Source: Mycobacterium shimoidei (GTDB lineage: Bacteria; Actinomycetota; Actinomycetes; Mycobacteriales; Mycobacteriaceae). From it: a stretch of 64,000 nucleotides of DNA. Position 1 is the stretch's first letter. The number at the start of each line of letters is the position of its first letter. Both the position numbers and the translations under genes were made by a program. Positions 15,352 through 25,501 of this stretch are shown piece after piece. The notes beneath the pieces are model-generated. The model was not told where the DNA came from. It made no database searches and worked only from the letters and a program-made list of their open reading frames with translations. The stretch is from NCBI GenBank assembly GCA_002101905.1, contig LQPU01000001.1:124001-188000 (forward strand), given 5' to 3'.

Positions 15352-16577
15352 GGCGGCGTCGGCTCGGGCACCGACCCCGGGTCGAGGACATGGGCCACCA
15401 GTGCTCCCAGCGGGCGTTCGGTCGCCAACGCCTTCTCGACGGTGTTGTCTTCGGCGTAGTCGCCGACATCGCGCAGCAACTCGACGACCAGCTCGAGCTG
15501 CTCACGGTCGACCGCGTCGGGTCCGTCAGCGAAATCCTCGGCCAGCCCGCTCAGCACGTAGACGTTGTCGTCGGTGACGTCGATCTGCAGCGAACCGTCG
15601 GTGGCGGCGGTGCGGATGTCGTCATAGGTGCTCATGTCCGACAGGTCGTGGTCGTGCTCGTCGGCCAGATAGCGCGCCAGCGCCCGCTCCGAGCTGAACA
15701 CACTGATACGCCCGTTGCGGCCGAGAAAGACCGGGCGGTCGTCGAAGTAGCAGCGCAGGGTGTAGAACGTGCCGGCGCCGGTCATGATCCGGATCGGGTC
15801 GATGCCCACCTTCAACCAGAAGTCCTCGTCGCTACCCAGCACCGCAACATCGCCGGGCGCGCGGCCCTGTTCCTGCGCTGGTTCGGCGTCGTCACCCGCG
15901 TCTTCTTCGGCGACCTCTTCGGTGTCCTTTTCGGTGTCTTCTTCGGTGTCTTCTTCGGTGTCCTGGGGCTCCTCTTCGAGCGGCTCGGCCAATTCGTCGG
16001 CGGCCTTCGACGACGCCGCCGCATCGACCTCCGGCGTGGTGACGACGCCGTCGATAGAGGCGAGGACGTCGTCCCAATTGCGCCCGATGATTTCGGCGAT
16101 AGCGTTCCAGCGCTTGAGTCCGGCACGGCCGCTGAAGTGCTCGATGCCGCCGGCCACCGTGGCGAGGCTGGGGTTTCCGTTGAAGAACTTGCTCACCGCC
16201 GGCAGCTCGCACACCGATCCGATCGAGGAGACGATCGCCAGCGTGCCCGCCAACGCCGTCACCGATTCCGCGGTCGGTTTTTCCGCTACCAGCTCTTCGA
16301 CCGCCATCAGGTCGAACTGTCTGTCTTCGGCGGGGTTCAGCTTGTGCGCGTTGGCCTCCGTCAACGCCTTCCAGCCGGGATGATCGGCCAGGTCGTGGTC
16401 GGTGTTGGTGCGCACGAATGCGACCAGGTCGGCAGCGGTGGAGAAGCCGTACAGGTCTTCGTCTTTGCCCAGGAACGCTTCCCACTCGTCACCGGCATCC
16501 CGCCAGCGCGGTGCCCAAATGGTGTAACGGTCGCCGGCGGTCAGGCTCAAACGAATGGGCACGAGGTCAGCAGCCAT
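15282..16577 (-). CDS. Conserved mycobacterial protein of unknown function (Rv3311-like)
   Basis: A 431-residue soluble protein starting MAADLVPIRLSLTAGDRY at the ATG 16577, matching from memory the Rv3311 family. Two similar halves are visible: GDRYTIWAPRW...FLGKDEDLYGFSTAADLVAFV and GTFYTLRCYFDDRPVFLGRNGRISVFSSERALARYL, each ending near a Leu/His/Asp segment (HDLADHP, HDHDLSD), so it looks like an internal duplication joined by an acidic linker. There is no signal peptide and no recognised catalytic motif. Its 3' end overlaps the permease. Function unknown. Confidence 0.82.
   Translation of the reverse strand: MAADLVPIRLSLTAGDRYTIWAPRWRDAGDEWEAFLGKDEDLYGFSTAADLVAFVRTNTDHDLADHPGWKALTEANAHKLNPAEDRQFDLMAVEELVAEKPTAESVTALAGTLAIVSSIGSVCELPAVSKFFNGNPSLATVAGGIEHFSGRAGLKRWNAIAEIIGRNWDDVLASIDGVVTTPEVDAAASSKAADELAEPLEEEPQDTEEDTEEDTEKDTEEVAEEDAGDDAEPAQEQGRAPGDVAVLGSDEDFWLKVGIDPIRIMTGAGTFYTLRCYFDDRPVFLGRNGRISVFSSERALARYLADEHDHDLSDMSTYDDIRTAATDGSLQIDVTDDNVYVLSGLAEDFADGPDAVDREQLELVVELLRDVGDYAEDNTVEKALATERPLGALVAHVLDPGSVPEPTPPYAEAVREWEALDRFVESRLRRE
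15918..15963 (-). repeat. 12-bp tandem repeat coding an acidic Glu-Asp-Thr linker
   Basis: About four copies of ttcggtgtcttc (plus-strand view) encode TEED/TEKD units in the linker between the two halves of the Rv3311-like protein. Units keep the frame. Length changes by slippage would alter only the acidic linker. Confidence 0.7.
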
Positions 16578-16587
16578 GCGGCAAAGG

Positions 16588-17484
16588 CTAGCCGACCCAA
16601 ATGTCGGTGATCGCCGGCGCCCGCGCCGCCAGACCCAGCTTCGGCAGTCCATACATCTGCTCGAGGGTCGACAGCACGTTGTAGTGACTGATCGGCTGAC
16701 TGTAGGTTCCCGGCTTGACGTTGGCGCCGTAGAAGATGGTCGGAATCTGATTGCGCTGGCTGTTGTCGTCTTCGTCCCAGGTCAAGATCAGCAGGCTGTT
16801 GTTTGCCTTCGCCCATTCGGCGTAGGACGACAGGTTGCGGTACAGCCAGGTGTCGCCTTGCGCGATCGAGCCGTCGTGCATGTCGTTGTCGACGTTGGGG
16901 ATGACGAACGAGACGGTGGGTAGGCTCGCGTAGCTTCCGGGCGGCGGAAAAGCCGAGAACGGGACCGAGTTGGTGCGGGGAATGTTGCTGAAGTTCACCC
17001 ACGGTGCGTGCTTGCGCGCGTACTTGCCGGCGCTGCAGACCTCCGAACCGACGGCGGGCAGGCTTTCGGCGAAACCCACGAAGGTGCGTCCGCTGGCCAG
17101 CAACTGCGAACCCAGGTTCGGAGTGTTGCCGGCGTTGACCGGGCAGGTGTTCTCGGTGACGCCCAAGGTGCTTCCGGCGAACAGGGCGAAGTAGTTGGGT
17201 TGGCTCGGATGGACTTCGGCGAAGGATTGCGTCATCGATGCTCCGCCTGCGGCCAGCGAGTTGATGTAGGGCGCGGCACGGTTACCGATGACGTTGGCGT
17301 ACGAGCGGTTTTCTTCGACAACGACAACGACGTGTGCGGGAGTCGGAACGCCCGCTGCGGCCAAGCGCGGCGGCGGGCCGGCGCGGTCCGCCGGGACGGG
17401 CCCCAGCGTCGCCGCCGTCGCGAGCACACCGAGCAGCCCGGCAGCGCGCAGCCGATTGCTTTTCGGTCGGTGTGGGCCTCGCAT
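16588..17484 (-). CDS. sapM: Secreted acid phosphatase SapM
   Basis: A 298-residue exported phosphatase of the phosphoesterase (phospholipase C-like/alkaline phosphatase) family. An N-terminal basic and hydrophobic segment (LRAAGLLGVLATAATLG) acts as signal. Core motifs are VVVVEENRSYANVIGNRAAPYINSL, HPSQPNYFALFAG, FVIPNVDNDMHDG and LILTWDEDD, which hold the metal and catalytic residues of this family. In M. tuberculosis SapM dephosphorylates phosphoinositides and delays phagosome maturation. The ATG at 17484 is only seven bases from a TATACT box, so the mRNA may be leaderless. Between the Rv3311 homologue and the upp region, as Rv3310. Confidence 0.92.
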   Translation of the reverse strand: MRGPHRPKSNRLRAAGLLGVLATAATLGPVPADRAGPPPRLAAAGVPTPAHVVVVVEENRSYANVIGNRAAPYINSLAAGGASMTQSFAEVHPSQPNYFALFAGSTLGVTENTCPVNAGNTPNLGSQLLASGRTFVGFAESLPAVGSEVCSAGKYARKHAPWVNFSNIPRTNSVPFSAFPPPGSYASLPTVSFVIPNVDNDMHDGSIAQGDTWLYRNLSSYAEWAKANNSLLILTWDEDDNSQRNQIPTIFYGANVKPGTYSQPISHYNVLSTLEQMYGLPKLGLAARAPAITDIWVG

Positions 17485-17490
17485 GGCCGC

Positions 17491-17519
17491 AGTATATGAA
17501 CGGTTTTGGCTGCTGACGG
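17491..17519 (-). promoter_or_regulatory. Candidate leaderless promoter of sapM
   Basis: Minus strand: TATACT at 17496-17491 and, after 17 bases, CCGTCA (3 of 6 to TTGACA) at 17519-17514. Transcription would begin at or next to the sapM ATG at 17484. Leaderless mRNAs are common in mycobacteria. Confidence 0.42.
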
Positions 17520-17629
17520 GGATCGTCGACGTGTGTTGACAGTCGAGAAAATATTTGATTTTGACCCCCGCGGGCGCGCGCGGAGGGCATCATCGGCGCT
17601 GGAGTTTGGACTGGTTGGGAGAGGTCGCG

Positions 17630-19018
17630 ATGTCAGGTCGAAGGTCCCGTTCACGAGCTAACGCGATGCTGGCAATTGCCGGCGCGGCCGCCCTCGGAGC
17701 GACGTCGGTCCTGGTGTCGACGGTCGATGTGAAAACAATCCTCGCTGAAGCCGCGCTGCTGGCCAACGAAGGCTGGATCATGAGCGGCACCGGTGTTCCC
17801 GACCCCACCGTGGGCGACTACATGAGCCAGGTCGAAAACCTTTACCTGCAACCGTTTTCCACATACGACTTCCACGGCTTGCTCACTCCCGAGGAGTTCT
17901 GCCCGCCGATATGCTTCCCCGGGCCTCCCGGCCACCCGGAATGGACCAACCTGAATTTCGGCGACTCGTTGAACGTGGGCGCCCAGCAACTCGACGATGC
18001 GATCGTGCCGCAGCTCGAAAACGGCGACAATGTCGTCGTATTCGGGTATTCGCAGAGCGCCGTGATCGCCACCATGGAGATGCAAAATCTCATCGAGAAT
18101 CCGCCAGGGGGTGACTTCGACCCGAGCAACCTGCATGTGGTGGTGATCGGTAGCCCGAATAATCCGATCGGCGGCATGCTGGACCGCTTCGACTTCCCGA
18201 ACGGCCTGGACGGCGAGCCCCAGCACCTGCCGTTCCTGAATGTGCCGCTGAGCATCGGGCCGACCCCGACCGACGCATTCGCGACCGACGTCTATACCGC
18301 CACCTACGACGGATGGGCCAACTTCCCTGCGGATCCCACCAACCTGCTGGCCGTCATCAACGCCCTGGTCGGGGTCCAAACGGTGCACGGGTTGTACCCG
18401 CATCCCGGCACGACCCTGGACATCGACAACATCGTTGATCTGGGCACCATCGGCGAGACCCACTTCTACAGCATCCCGGCGCCGCTGCCGTTGCTGGCGT
18501 TTCTGCACGACGCCGGGCCGGCGGGGCAGTTCTTCTACGACGCCTTCGCGCCGGGCATGGCGCTGGGCATCAATTGGGCTTACGGCAACCCCGGGGACCC
18601 GTTCGTCGGCGTCAACGGCACCGACGCCATCGGTCCCTGGCAGGTCAACGCGTCGGGCGAACTCGTGGAGTCCGATGTCTTCGGCTTCTTCCCGAAGATG
18701 GATCCGCTGCAAATGCTCGCCGGTATGCAATATGCCGGCGTGCAAAGTTTTGTGGGCCCGATCAACGTCCTGCTGGACGAGGCGGGCCAGTCACCGATTC
18801 CGCAATCGGTTGTCGACTCGATGCTGTCGGGCTACAACTTCACCAATGAGCTGGATCAGTTGCTGCTCAACTCCTGGAGCGACTTGGCCGAGTCGTTGAA
18901 TTTGTCCGACATTCTCGGCCCGGACGCCATTTTCGACGGTGCGCCGCTGATATCCGGAGAGCCGTTGCTCGCCCTCATCGGCTTCGGGTTCGACATCTTC
19001 AACTTCTTCGGGGCCTAG
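17630..19018 (+). CDS. Exported PE-PPE-domain serine hydrolase
   Basis: A 462-residue protein starting at ATG 17630 behind GGGAGAGG. Residues 5-32 are Arg-rich then hydrophobic ([19 protein letters not shown]), a Sec signal or anchor. The rest resembles the PE-PPE alpha/beta-hydrolase domain: VFGYSQSA supplies the nucleophile elbow GxSxS, preceded by GDNVVVFG and followed by [13 protein letters not shown]. Related domains are cutinase-like esterases, often fused behind PE or PPE modules; here the domain stands alone with its own signal. The substrate is unknown, probably a lipid ester at the cell surface. It is divergent from sapM. Not in the M. tuberculosis interval as I recall it. Confidence 0.82.
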   Translation: MSGRRSRSRANAMLAIAGAAALGATSVLVSTVDVKTILAEAALLANEGWIMSGTGVPDPTVGDYMSQVENLYLQPFSTYDFHGLLTPEEFCPPICFPGPPGHPEWTNLNFGDSLNVGAQQLDDAIVPQLENGDNVVVFGYSQSAVIATMEMQNLIENPPGGDFDPSNLHVVVIGSPNNPIGGMLDRFDFPNGLDGEPQHLPFLNVPLSIGPTPTDAFATDVYTATYDGWANFPADPTNLLAVINALVGVQTVHGLYPHPGTTLDIDNIVDLGTIGETHFYSIPAPLPLLAFLHDAGPAGQFFYDAFAPGMALGINWAYGNPGDPFVGVNGTDAIGPWQVNASGELVESDVFGFFPKMDPLQMLAGMQYAGVQSFVGPINVLLDEAGQSPIPQSVVDSMLSGYNFTNELDQLLLNSWSDLAESLNLSDILGPDAIFDGAPLISGEPLLALIGFGFDIFNFFGA

Positions 19019-19044
19019 GCCACCGGGCCGTAAGGTCGACCGTT

Positions 19045-19668
19045 GTGGATGTGCGCATCGTCGATCACCCGCTGGCCGCCGCCCGGCTGACCACGTTGCG
19101 CGACGAACGCACCGACAGCGCGGCCTTTCGTGCCGCGCTGCGGGATCTGACCTTGATGCTGGTCTACGAGGCCACTCGTGATGCGTCCTGCGAGATCGTC
19201 ATGGTGCATACGCCATTGGCCGAAACAGCCGGGACGCGCCTGGCTAACCCGCCGTTGCTGGTGCCGGTGTTGCGGGCCGGGCTGGGCATGGTGGATCAGG
19301 CGCACGCGCTGCTGCCGGAAGCTCGGGTGGGCTTCGTCGGCGTGGCCCGCGACGAGCAGACCTTCCGTCCAGTCCCGTATCTGGAGTCGCTGCCCGACGA
19401 TCTGCGCAGCCAGCCGGTGATGGTCCTCGACCCGATGCTGGCCACCGGCGGGTCGATGACCCACACCATCGAATTGTTAACTCGTCGCGGCGCGCACGAC
19501 ATCACCGTGCTGTGTGTGGTTGCGGCGCCGGAAGGCCTTGCGGCACTGGAGAAAGCAGTGCCGGGGGCGCGCGTGTACACCGCCGCCATCGACGAACGGC
19601 TCGACGAGCGCGCCTATATCGTTCCGGGTCTCGGTGACGCCGGAGACCGGCAATTCGGGCCGCGTTGA
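19045..19668 (+). CDS. upp: Uracil phosphoribosyltransferase
   Basis: A 207-residue enzyme making UMP from uracil and PRPP. The PRPP loop [21 protein letters not shown] is intact, and the uracil-binding C-terminal part [12 protein letters not shown] is present. GTG start at 19045. It follows the PE-PPE hydrolase by 26 bases and is convergent with pmmB with a one-base gap. It belongs to the nucleobase-salvage cluster in this window with deoD, cdd, deoA and add. Matches Rv3309c. Confidence 0.95.
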   Translation: MDVRIVDHPLAAARLTTLRDERTDSAAFRAALRDLTLMLVYEATRDASCEIVMVHTPLAETAGTRLANPPLLVPVLRAGLGMVDQAHALLPEARVGFVGVARDEQTFRPVPYLESLPDDLRSQPVMVLDPMLATGGSMTHTIELLTRRGAHDITVLCVVAAPEGLAALEKAVPGARVYTAAIDERLDERAYIVPGLGDAGDRQFGPR

Positions 19669-19669
19669 C

Positions 19670-21241
19670 CTACCAGCGCTGCACCTCGGCCACCAGTCTG
19701 GTGCGCACCTCGGCGGCACGGTCGCGATCAGGGCAGCGAACCTCGACGTAGAACTTGACCTTTGGTTCGGTTCCCGACGGGCGCACCACCACCCTTGCCC
19801 ACGTGTCGGCGTCACCGCCGGTGAAGACCAGTGCGTCGGTGTCTGGTCTCAGATCGGTTGTGTTGGCGGTGAATTCGACCAGCCGCGTGGGCGGCGCTGT
19901 TCGCAGTCGTTGCATGAGGGCGGCCGCCTCGTCGGCGTCGGTGACCGGTCGGGACACCGCGGCGCCCACATGGAAGCCGTAGCGGCGGGCGAGGTCGTCG
20001 AGGGCGTCGAGCACCGAACGACCCCGCCGTTTCAGGTCGGCCACCAGGTCGCAGGCCAGCACCGCTGCGCTGATGCCGTCCTTGTCGCGGACCGAGTCCG
20101 GATCGACGCAGTGCCCGATCGCCTCCTCGTAGGCGTAGAGCAGTGTGGCGTCGGGCAGATCCGCGTCGGCGCGGGCCAACCATTTGAAACCGGTCAGCGT
20201 CTGCACGTGACGCGCGCCGTAGTGTGCGGCGATCGCTGCCAGCATCCGCGAGGACACCACGGTGCTCGCCACCACACTGCGGTCGGGTGCCTCGGTGTGC
20301 GAAAGCAGGTAATCGCCAAGCAGCCAACCGGTTTCGTCGCCGGAAAGCATCCGCCAACAACCGTCCGGATTCGGCACCCCGACCGCACACCGGTCAGCGT
20401 CGGGATCCAGCGCGATCGCGATGTCGGAGTGGACGTCTGCGGCCAGAGCCAGCAGTGCGTCGGTGGCGCCGGGCTCTTCGGGGTTGGGAAACGCGACGGT
20501 GGGGAAGCCGGGATCCGGCGCGAACTGCGCGGCGACGGTGTGCACGTCGTCGAAGCCGGCGCGCCGCAGTGTCTCGACCGCGACCACGCCGCCGACCCCG
20601 TGCAACGGCGTCAGCGCTATCCGAACCGAGCCCGACGAGCGTCGCACCCGTGCCGCACGCTCGATATAGCGCTGGACCAGATCGGTGGTGGCGGGTTCGA
20701 CGGGTGCCCGGGGTATCTGGTCGGCGAACGGCGCCGTGGCCATTGCGGTTTCGATGGCGCGGTCGACGGGGGAGACGATCTGGATCCCGCCCTCGAAATA
20801 CACCTTGTAGCCGTTGTCGCTCGGCGGGTTGTGCGACGCGGTGATCTGGATTCCGGCCGCCGCTCCGAGCTTTCGCACCGCGAACGCCAGCACCGGTGTC
20901 GGCACCGGGTTCGGCAGTAGGGTGACCGAGAACCCCTGGGCGGCTAGTACTTCCGCGGTAGCGACAGCGAACTCGGCCGAGCCGTGCCGAGCGTCGCGAC
21001 CGACGATCACCGTTTTCGGGCCTTGGCGGTCGTTGAGGACTTGCGCCACCGCCCAGCTGGCGCGCATCACCACGGCGAGGTTCATCGCGTCCGGGCCGCC
21101 GCGCACCGGCCCGCGCAACCCGGCGGTGCCGAACTTCAGCGGCCGCGCGAACCGCGCGGACAGCTCAGCGGCGTCGCATGCGGCCAGTTCGGCGCGAGTC
21201 ACCGGGTCGGGGTCGTGGGCTATCCAGTCTTGGGGGGTCAC
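19670..21241 (-). CDS. pmmB: Phosphomannomutase/phosphoglucomutase-type enzyme PmmB
   Basis: A 523-residue alpha-D-phosphohexomutase. It has the phosphoserine loop [17 protein letters not shown], the metal loop [12 protein letters not shown], the sugar-binding EEAIGHCVD and the C-terminal phosphate-binding [13 protein letters not shown]. It is annotated as phosphomannomutase by family, but the order next to deoD and its type also fit phosphopentomutase or phosphoglucomutase action on salvage-derived sugar phosphates; the true substrate is open. The GTG start at 21241 overlaps the deoD stop (GTGA). Matches Rv3308. Confidence 0.9.
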   Translation of the reverse strand: MTPQDWIAHDPDPVTRAELAACDAAELSARFARPLKFGTAGLRGPVRGGPDAMNLAVVMRASWAVAQVLNDRQGPKTVIVGRDARHGSAEFAVATAEVLAAQGFSVTLLPNPVPTPVLAFAVRKLGAAAGIQITASHNPPSDNGYKVYFEGGIQIVSPVDRAIETAMATAPFADQIPRAPVEPATTDLVQRYIERAARVRRSSGSVRIALTPLHGVGGVVAVETLRRAGFDDVHTVAAQFAPDPGFPTVAFPNPEEPGATDALLALAADVHSDIAIALDPDADRCAVGVPNPDGCWRMLSGDETGWLLGDYLLSHTEAPDRSVVASTVVSSRMLAAIAAHYGARHVQTLTGFKWLARADADLPDATLLYAYEEAIGHCVDPDSVRDKDGISAAVLACDLVADLKRRGRSVLDALDDLARRYGFHVGAAVSRPVTDADEAAALMQRLRTAPPTRLVEFTANTTDLRPDTDALVFTGGDADTWARVVVRPSGTEPKVKFYVEVRCPDRDRAAEVRTRLVAEVQRW

Positions 21242-22041
21242 AGCCGGGCGACCACGTCGGCCAGCAGCGAACCCATCCGCGTCGCCGACGCCGCCCCCGC
21301 GGCCAGCACCTCGGCGTGACTGAGCGGTTGGCCGGTGATTCCGGCCGCCAGGTTGGTCACCAGCGACACACCCAGGACCTCAGCGCCGGCCGCGCGCGCC
21401 GCGATCGTCTCGTGCACGGTGGACATGCCCACCAGATCGGCCCCGAGCACCCGCAACATCCGTATCTCGGCCGGCGTCTCGTAGTGCGGTCCGGGCATAG
21501 CCGCGTACACCCCTTCGGCCAGCGCCGGGTCGACGGTGCGGGCGAGCGCCCGCAGCCGCGGCGCATAGGCGTCGACCATGTCCACGAACTGCGGCCCGAC
21601 CAGCGGCGAGCGCGCGGTCAGGTTCAAGTGATCGCTGATCAGCACCGGCTGGCCGACCTCGAATTCGGGCCGCAGCGCACCGGATGCGTTGGTGAGCACC
21701 ACCACGCGCGCCCCGGCCGCGCACGCCGTCCGGATTGGATGCACGACGTGCAGCAGGTCATGGCCCTCGTAGGCGTGGATGCGACCGGCCAGCACCAACA
21801 CCCGATGGGCACCGATCCGCACCGACGTAACCTCGCCGGTGTGCCCCACCGCGGTGGGCGGAGTGAAGCCGGGCAATTCAGCCATCGACAACACCGCGGT
21901 CGCGTCGCCCAGCGCCGCGACGGCCGGCGCCCAGCCCGAGCCCAGAACGATCGCGACGTCGTGTTCGCTGATGCCGGTGGCCTCGGCGATGAGCTTCGCC
22001 GCCCGGTCGGCAAGTGCCTCGGGATCGGGCGGAGCAGTCAC
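21238..22041 (-). CDS. deoD: Purine nucleoside phosphorylase
   Basis: A 267-residue trimeric-type PNP cleaving (deoxy)inosine and guanosine with phosphate. It shows [10 protein letters not shown] (phosphate binding), [33 protein letters not shown], the substrate motif [13 protein letters not shown] and [19 protein letters not shown] 22041 ([16 protein letters not shown]) is chosen because length then equals the M. tuberculosis protein; the frame is open further but passes into the amiB1 promoter region. Coupled to pmmB. Matches Rv3307. Confidence 0.92.
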   Translation of the reverse strand: MTAPPDPEALADRAAKLIAEATGISEHDVAIVLGSGWAPAVAALGDATAVLSMAELPGFTPPTAVGHTGEVTSVRIGAHRVLVLAGRIHAYEGHDLLHVVHPIRTACAAGARVVVLTNASGALRPEFEVGQPVLISDHLNLTARSPLVGPQFVDMVDAYAPRLRALARTVDPALAEGVYAAMPGPHYETPAEIRMLRVLGADLVGMSTVHETIAARAAGAEVLGVSLVTNLAAGITGQPLSHAEVLAAGAASATRMGSLLADVVARL

Positions 22042-22098
22042 AGACGGGGAGCTTAGTCCTTGTAATCGCCGATATTGGCCAGGTGAGATACTGCAAGA

Positions 22099-23283
22099 GT
22101 GCCCACAGCCACCGCGTCGGATGCCGTCGAAGACGCGGTACGGCGCCGGGGCATCGACCTGATCGAGTTGTCCCACGCGATTCACGCCGAACCGGAGTTA
22201 GCGTTCGCCGAGCATCGCAGCTGCGCGAAGGCCCAGGCATTGGTAGCGCAGCGTGGCTTTGAAATCACCGTTGCTGCAGGAGGTTTGGACACCGCATTTC
22301 GCGCCGACTTCGGCGGCGGGCCATTGGTTGTCGCCGTCTGCGCCGAATACGACGCGTTACCGGGAATCGGACATGCCTGTGGGCACAACATCATCGCCGC
22401 ATCGGCGGTCGGTACCGCGCTGGCGTTGGCGGACGTGGCCGAGGACTTGGGCCTGACGGTCGCGCTGATCGGCACCCCCGCCGAGGAATTCGGCGGTGGC
22501 AAGATCCTGCTGCTCAAGGCCGGTGTCTTCGACGACGTCGCGGTCGCGGTGATGATGCACCCCGCGCAGGTCGACATCGCGGCAGCGCGATCACTGGCGC
22601 TATCGGGCATCCGGGTCCGCTACGACGGCCGGGAGGCCCATGCGTCGGTGGCGCCGTACCTGGGGGTCAACGCCGCCGACGCGGCCACCATCGCCCAGGT
22701 CGCCGTCGGCTTGCTGCGCCAACAACTGGTGCCCGGCCAGCAGGTGCACGGGATTGTCACCGACGGCGGGCAGGCCGCCAATGTCGTTCCGGCCCGCACC
22801 GAACTGCAGTACGCGCTGCGTGCGCCCGACCGATCACTGCTGCGGGATCTGGAAGCCAGGGTGGGCGACTGCATGCTGGCCGGTGCGGTGGCCACCGGCT
22901 GCGATTACAGCGTCGAAGCCACCGAGCCGACCTACGACGCGCTCAAGTCCGACCCCTGGCTGACCGGCGCGGTCCGCGACGAGATGGTGCGGCTGGGGCG
23001 GGTACCGCTCGACGATGAGCTCGAATCGGCGTCCGCGGTCGGTAGCACCGACATGGGCAATGTCACCCAGCTACTGCCGGGGATTCATCCGATGGTCGCC
23101 GTGGACACCGACGGTGCGTCACTGCATCAACCCGCGTTCACCGCGGCCGCGGTCAGTCCCAGCGCGGACCGCGCGGTAATCGACGGCGCAATCATGTTGG
23201 CGCGCACGGTGGTTCAACTCGCCGAGGCGCCGCGCGAACGCGACCGGGTGTTGGCGGCACGCGAGCTGCGAGCGGCATCATGA
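22099..23283 (+). CDS. amiB1: M20-family amidohydrolase AmiB1
   Basis: A 394-residue di-metal amidohydrolase. The metal motif [14 protein letters not shown] and the catalytic glutamate pair in [11 protein letters not shown] are in place, and the lid domain is present ([18 protein letters not shown]). Family members hydrolyse N-acyl amino acids or p-aminobenzoyl-glutamate; the substrate here is unknown. GTG start at 22099, divergent from deoD across 57 bases. It overlaps amiA1 by four bases. Matches Rv3306c. Confidence 0.9.
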   Translation: MPTATASDAVEDAVRRRGIDLIELSHAIHAEPELAFAEHRSCAKAQALVAQRGFEITVAAGGLDTAFRADFGGGPLVVAVCAEYDALPGIGHACGHNIIAASAVGTALALADVAEDLGLTVALIGTPAEEFGGGKILLLKAGVFDDVAVAVMMHPAQVDIAAARSLALSGIRVRYDGREAHASVAPYLGVNAADAATIAQVAVGLLRQQLVPGQQVHGIVTDGGQAANVVPARTELQYALRAPDRSLLRDLEARVGDCMLAGAVATGCDYSVEATEPTYDALKSDPWLTGAVRDEMVRLGRVPLDDELESASAVGSTDMGNVTQLLPGIHPMVAVDTDGASLHQPAFTAAAVSPSADRAVIDGAIMLARTVVQLAEAPRERDRVLAARELRAAS

Positions 23284-24449
23284 GCCTGAGTGACATCGCC
23301 GAATCCTGGCTGGCCGCCCATCACGACGAGCTGATCGAGTGGCGTCGGCACATCCACCGCTACCCGGAGTTGGGCCGCCAGGAGTTCGCCACCACACAAT
23401 TCGTCGCCGAGCGGTTGGTCGACGCGGGGCTCAACCCCAAGGTGCTGCCGGGTGGGACCGGCCTGATCTGCGATTTCGGACCTGAGCATCAGCCGCGGAT
23501 TGCGCTGCGCGCCGACATGGATGCGCTGCCGATGGCCGAGCGCACCGGCGCCCCCTACGAGTCGACGATGCCCAACGTCGCGCACGCCTGCGGCCACGAC
23601 GCGCACACCGCGATCCTGCTGGGCACTGCGCTGTCGTTGGCCTCGGTGCCCGAACTGCCGGTCGGGGTGCGGTTGATTTTCCAGGCCGCCGAAGAACTGA
23701 TGCCCGGTGGCGCGATCGACGCCATCGCCGCCGGCGCGCTGTCCGGGGTGAGCCGCATCTTCGCGCTGCACTGCGATCCGCGGCTGGCCGTCGGACGGGT
23801 CGCGGTGAAACCGGGCCCGATCACGTCGGCCGCCGACCGGCTGGAGATCGTGTTGTATTCCCCCGGCGGGCATACCTCGCGGCCACACCTGACCGCCGAT
23901 CTGGTTTACGGGATCGGCACCCTGATCACCGGGGTGCCCGGTGTGTTGTCGCGGCGCATCGACCCGCGCAGGAGCACGGTGTTGGTGTGGGGCGCGGTCA
24001 ACGCCGGCGTGGCCGCCAACGCCATCCCGCAGACCGGAGTGCTGGCCGGCACGGTCCGCACGGCCAGCCGGGAGACCTGGCAGAGCCTGGAGGGCATCAT
24101 CCGGGAGGCGGTGTCGTCGCTGTTGGCGCCGCTGGGGATCGAGCACACGCTGGCCTACCACCGCGGGGTGCCGCCGGTGGTCAACGAGGAGGTGTCGACC
24201 CGGATCCTCGCGCACGCCATCGATGCCGTCGGCCCTGAGGTGCTGGCCGACACCCGCCAATCCGGCGGCGGGGAAGACTTCTCCTGGTATCTGGAGGAAG
24301 TGCCCGGCGCGATGGCACGGCTGGGGGTGTGGCCGGGTCACGGCCCGCAGCTGGATTTGCACCAGCCGACGTTCGACCTCGACGAGCGGGCCCTGGCGAT
24401 CGGCGTGCGGGTCATGGTCAACATCGTCGAACAGGCCGCTCTGGCTTAG
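23280..24449 (+). CDS. amiA1: M20D-family amidohydrolase AmiA1
   Basis: A 389-residue paralogue of AmiB1 with the metal motif HACGHDAHTAILLG, catalytic glutamates in FQAAEELMPGGA and the metal-site histidine in RIFALHCDPRL. The dimerisation domain segment SPGGHTSRPHLT is present. It probably acts with AmiB1 in the cytosol on N-acyl or amino-acid conjugates, as a coupled pair (ATGA overlap). Matches Rv3305c. Twenty bases after its stop lies copy B of the 64-bp palindromic repeat. Confidence 0.9.
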   Translation: MSLSDIAESWLAAHHDELIEWRRHIHRYPELGRQEFATTQFVAERLVDAGLNPKVLPGGTGLICDFGPEHQPRIALRADMDALPMAERTGAPYESTMPNVAHACGHDAHTAILLGTALSLASVPELPVGVRLIFQAAEELMPGGAIDAIAAGALSGVSRIFALHCDPRLAVGRVAVKPGPITSAADRLEIVLYSPGGHTSRPHLTADLVYGIGTLITGVPGVLSRRIDPRRSTVLVWGAVNAGVAANAIPQTGVLAGTVRTASRETWQSLEGIIREAVSSLLAPLGIEHTLAYHRGVPPVVNEEVSTRILAHAIDAVGPEVLADTRQSGGGEDFSWYLEEVPGAMARLGVWPGHGPQLDLHQPTFDLDERALAIGVRVMVNIVEQAALA

Positions 24450-24468
24450 CTTTTGCGCCCCTTTTTGG

Positions 24469-24532
24469 CCGCGAGCGGGCGTGTCTGTACGCCGACACGC
24501 CGCACGGGCTAGCAATTTGCGCCCGCTCGCGG
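24469..24532 (+). repeat. 64-bp palindromic interspersed repeat, copy B
   Basis: The best-formed copy: left arm ccgcgagcgggcg at 24469-24481 pairs perfectly over 13 bases with cgcccgctcgcgg at 24520-24532. The inner hairpin is ggcgtgt/acacgcc. It is preceded by a T-rich stretch (cttttgcgccccttttt). It lies just after amiA1 and before the AbiEi/DUF559-like gene. Confidence 0.87.
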
Positions 24533-24598
24533 GGCGGTGCCGTAGCTATGCACAGGCATGCGTGGGGTGAATGCCGCAGCGCTCAGAGTGGCTCCACG

Positions 24599-25495
24599 AT
24601 GACCGCCATGAACCAACAGCTCACACGGCTGCTCGATCAGCAAGGCGGGGTTGTGACGTCAGGTCAGGCGCTGACCCTGCTGACCCGGCGTGAACTTGAG
24701 TCTGCACTGAAACATGGTGTTCTGCAATGGCTTTGGCATGGCGTGTACTGCCGCGGCGAAGTGGATACCCAATTGCGGCTCCGCGGCTTGGACCTGGCTA
24801 CCGGAAACACAGTCGCCATGTGCCTGGGTACAGCCGCAGCCGCCTATGGCTTCGACACAGAAGACACCAGGGACTTGCATGTCCTCGATTCCGGTGACCA
24901 TAACTTGCGGTCTGTCAACGGTCTTGTCGTCCATCGACGCAAGGACGCCCCGCTGACCATGGTTGGCGGCCGGCTTGCGACCGCTCCGGCGTGGACTGCC
25001 ATCGAGGTGGCGCGTGCCCTGCGGCGGCCCCGAGCACTGGCAACGCTGGACGCGGCGCTGCGAAGTCGGACCTGCAGCCATGACGACCTGCGCAGGTCAG
25101 CGGCACTCCAGTCCGGCCGTCGCGGCATCGTGGCTGTGCGTCAGCTGCTTCCGCTGGCTTCTCCAGAGGCGGAGTCACCTATGGAAAGCGAGGCCCGGCT
25201 CGTCATGCTCGACGGTGGTTTGCCTACGCCGGTGCTGCAATACGAAATCCTTTGCAATGACCGGCAAGTTTGGCGGGTCGACTTTGCCTGGCCCGAGTAC
25301 GGCGTGGCTGCGGAATACGATGGCGTCGATTGGCACGCCGGGCCGGAGGCCTTCGTGCGAGATCGCCGTCGCACGGCTGCCCTGCAAGAAGTGGGTTGGG
25401 CGGTTGTGCCGATCGTCGCCGAAGACGTCAGACGACGGCCGTGGGAGCTTGTCCGCCGTATCGAGATCCAGCTGGAGCGTTCGAAGGCTGCCTAA
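24599..25495 (+). CDS. AbiEi-type winged-helix plus DUF559-like nuclease-fold protein
   Basis: A 298-residue protein from the ATG at 24599. The N-terminus (LTRLLDQQGGVVTSGQALTL, then WLWHGVYCRG) resembles the winged helix of AbiEi-type proteins. The middle part holds ATAPAWTAIEVARALRRPRAL, common in this actinobacterial group. The C-terminus (PMESEARLVMLDGGLP, VDFAWPEYGVAAEYDG, WHAGPEAFVRDRRRTAALQ, WAVVPIVAEDV) looks like a PD-(D/E)xK/DUF559 endonuclease-like fold with candidate acidic residues. Role unknown; relatives are annotated as AbiE antitoxin-like or DUF559 proteins, with no AbiEii toxin partner here. It is bracketed by inverted copies of the 64-bp repeat. Not in the M. tuberculosis interval between Rv3305c and Rv3304 as I recall it. 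Confidence 0.75.
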   Translation: MTAMNQQLTRLLDQQGGVVTSGQALTLLTRRELESALKHGVLQWLWHGVYCRGEVDTQLRLRGLDLATGNTVAMCLGTAAAAYGFDTEDTRDLHVLDSGDHNLRSVNGLVVHRRKDAPLTMVGGRLATAPAWTAIEVARALRRPRALATLDAALRSRTCSHDDLRRSAALQSGRRGIVAVRQLLPLASPEAESPMESEARLVMLDGGLPTPVLQYEILCNDRQVWRVDFAWPEYGVAAEYDGVDWHAGPEAFVRDRRRTAALQEVGWAVVPIVAEDVRRRPWELVRRIEIQLERSKAA

Positions 25496-25501
25496 TCCTG
25501 C

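Noticed and set aside
24329..24598. Upstream extension of the AbiEi/DUF559-like gene
   Set aside because: It overlaps amiA1 in another frame and runs through repeat copy B; composition is that of a shadow frame.
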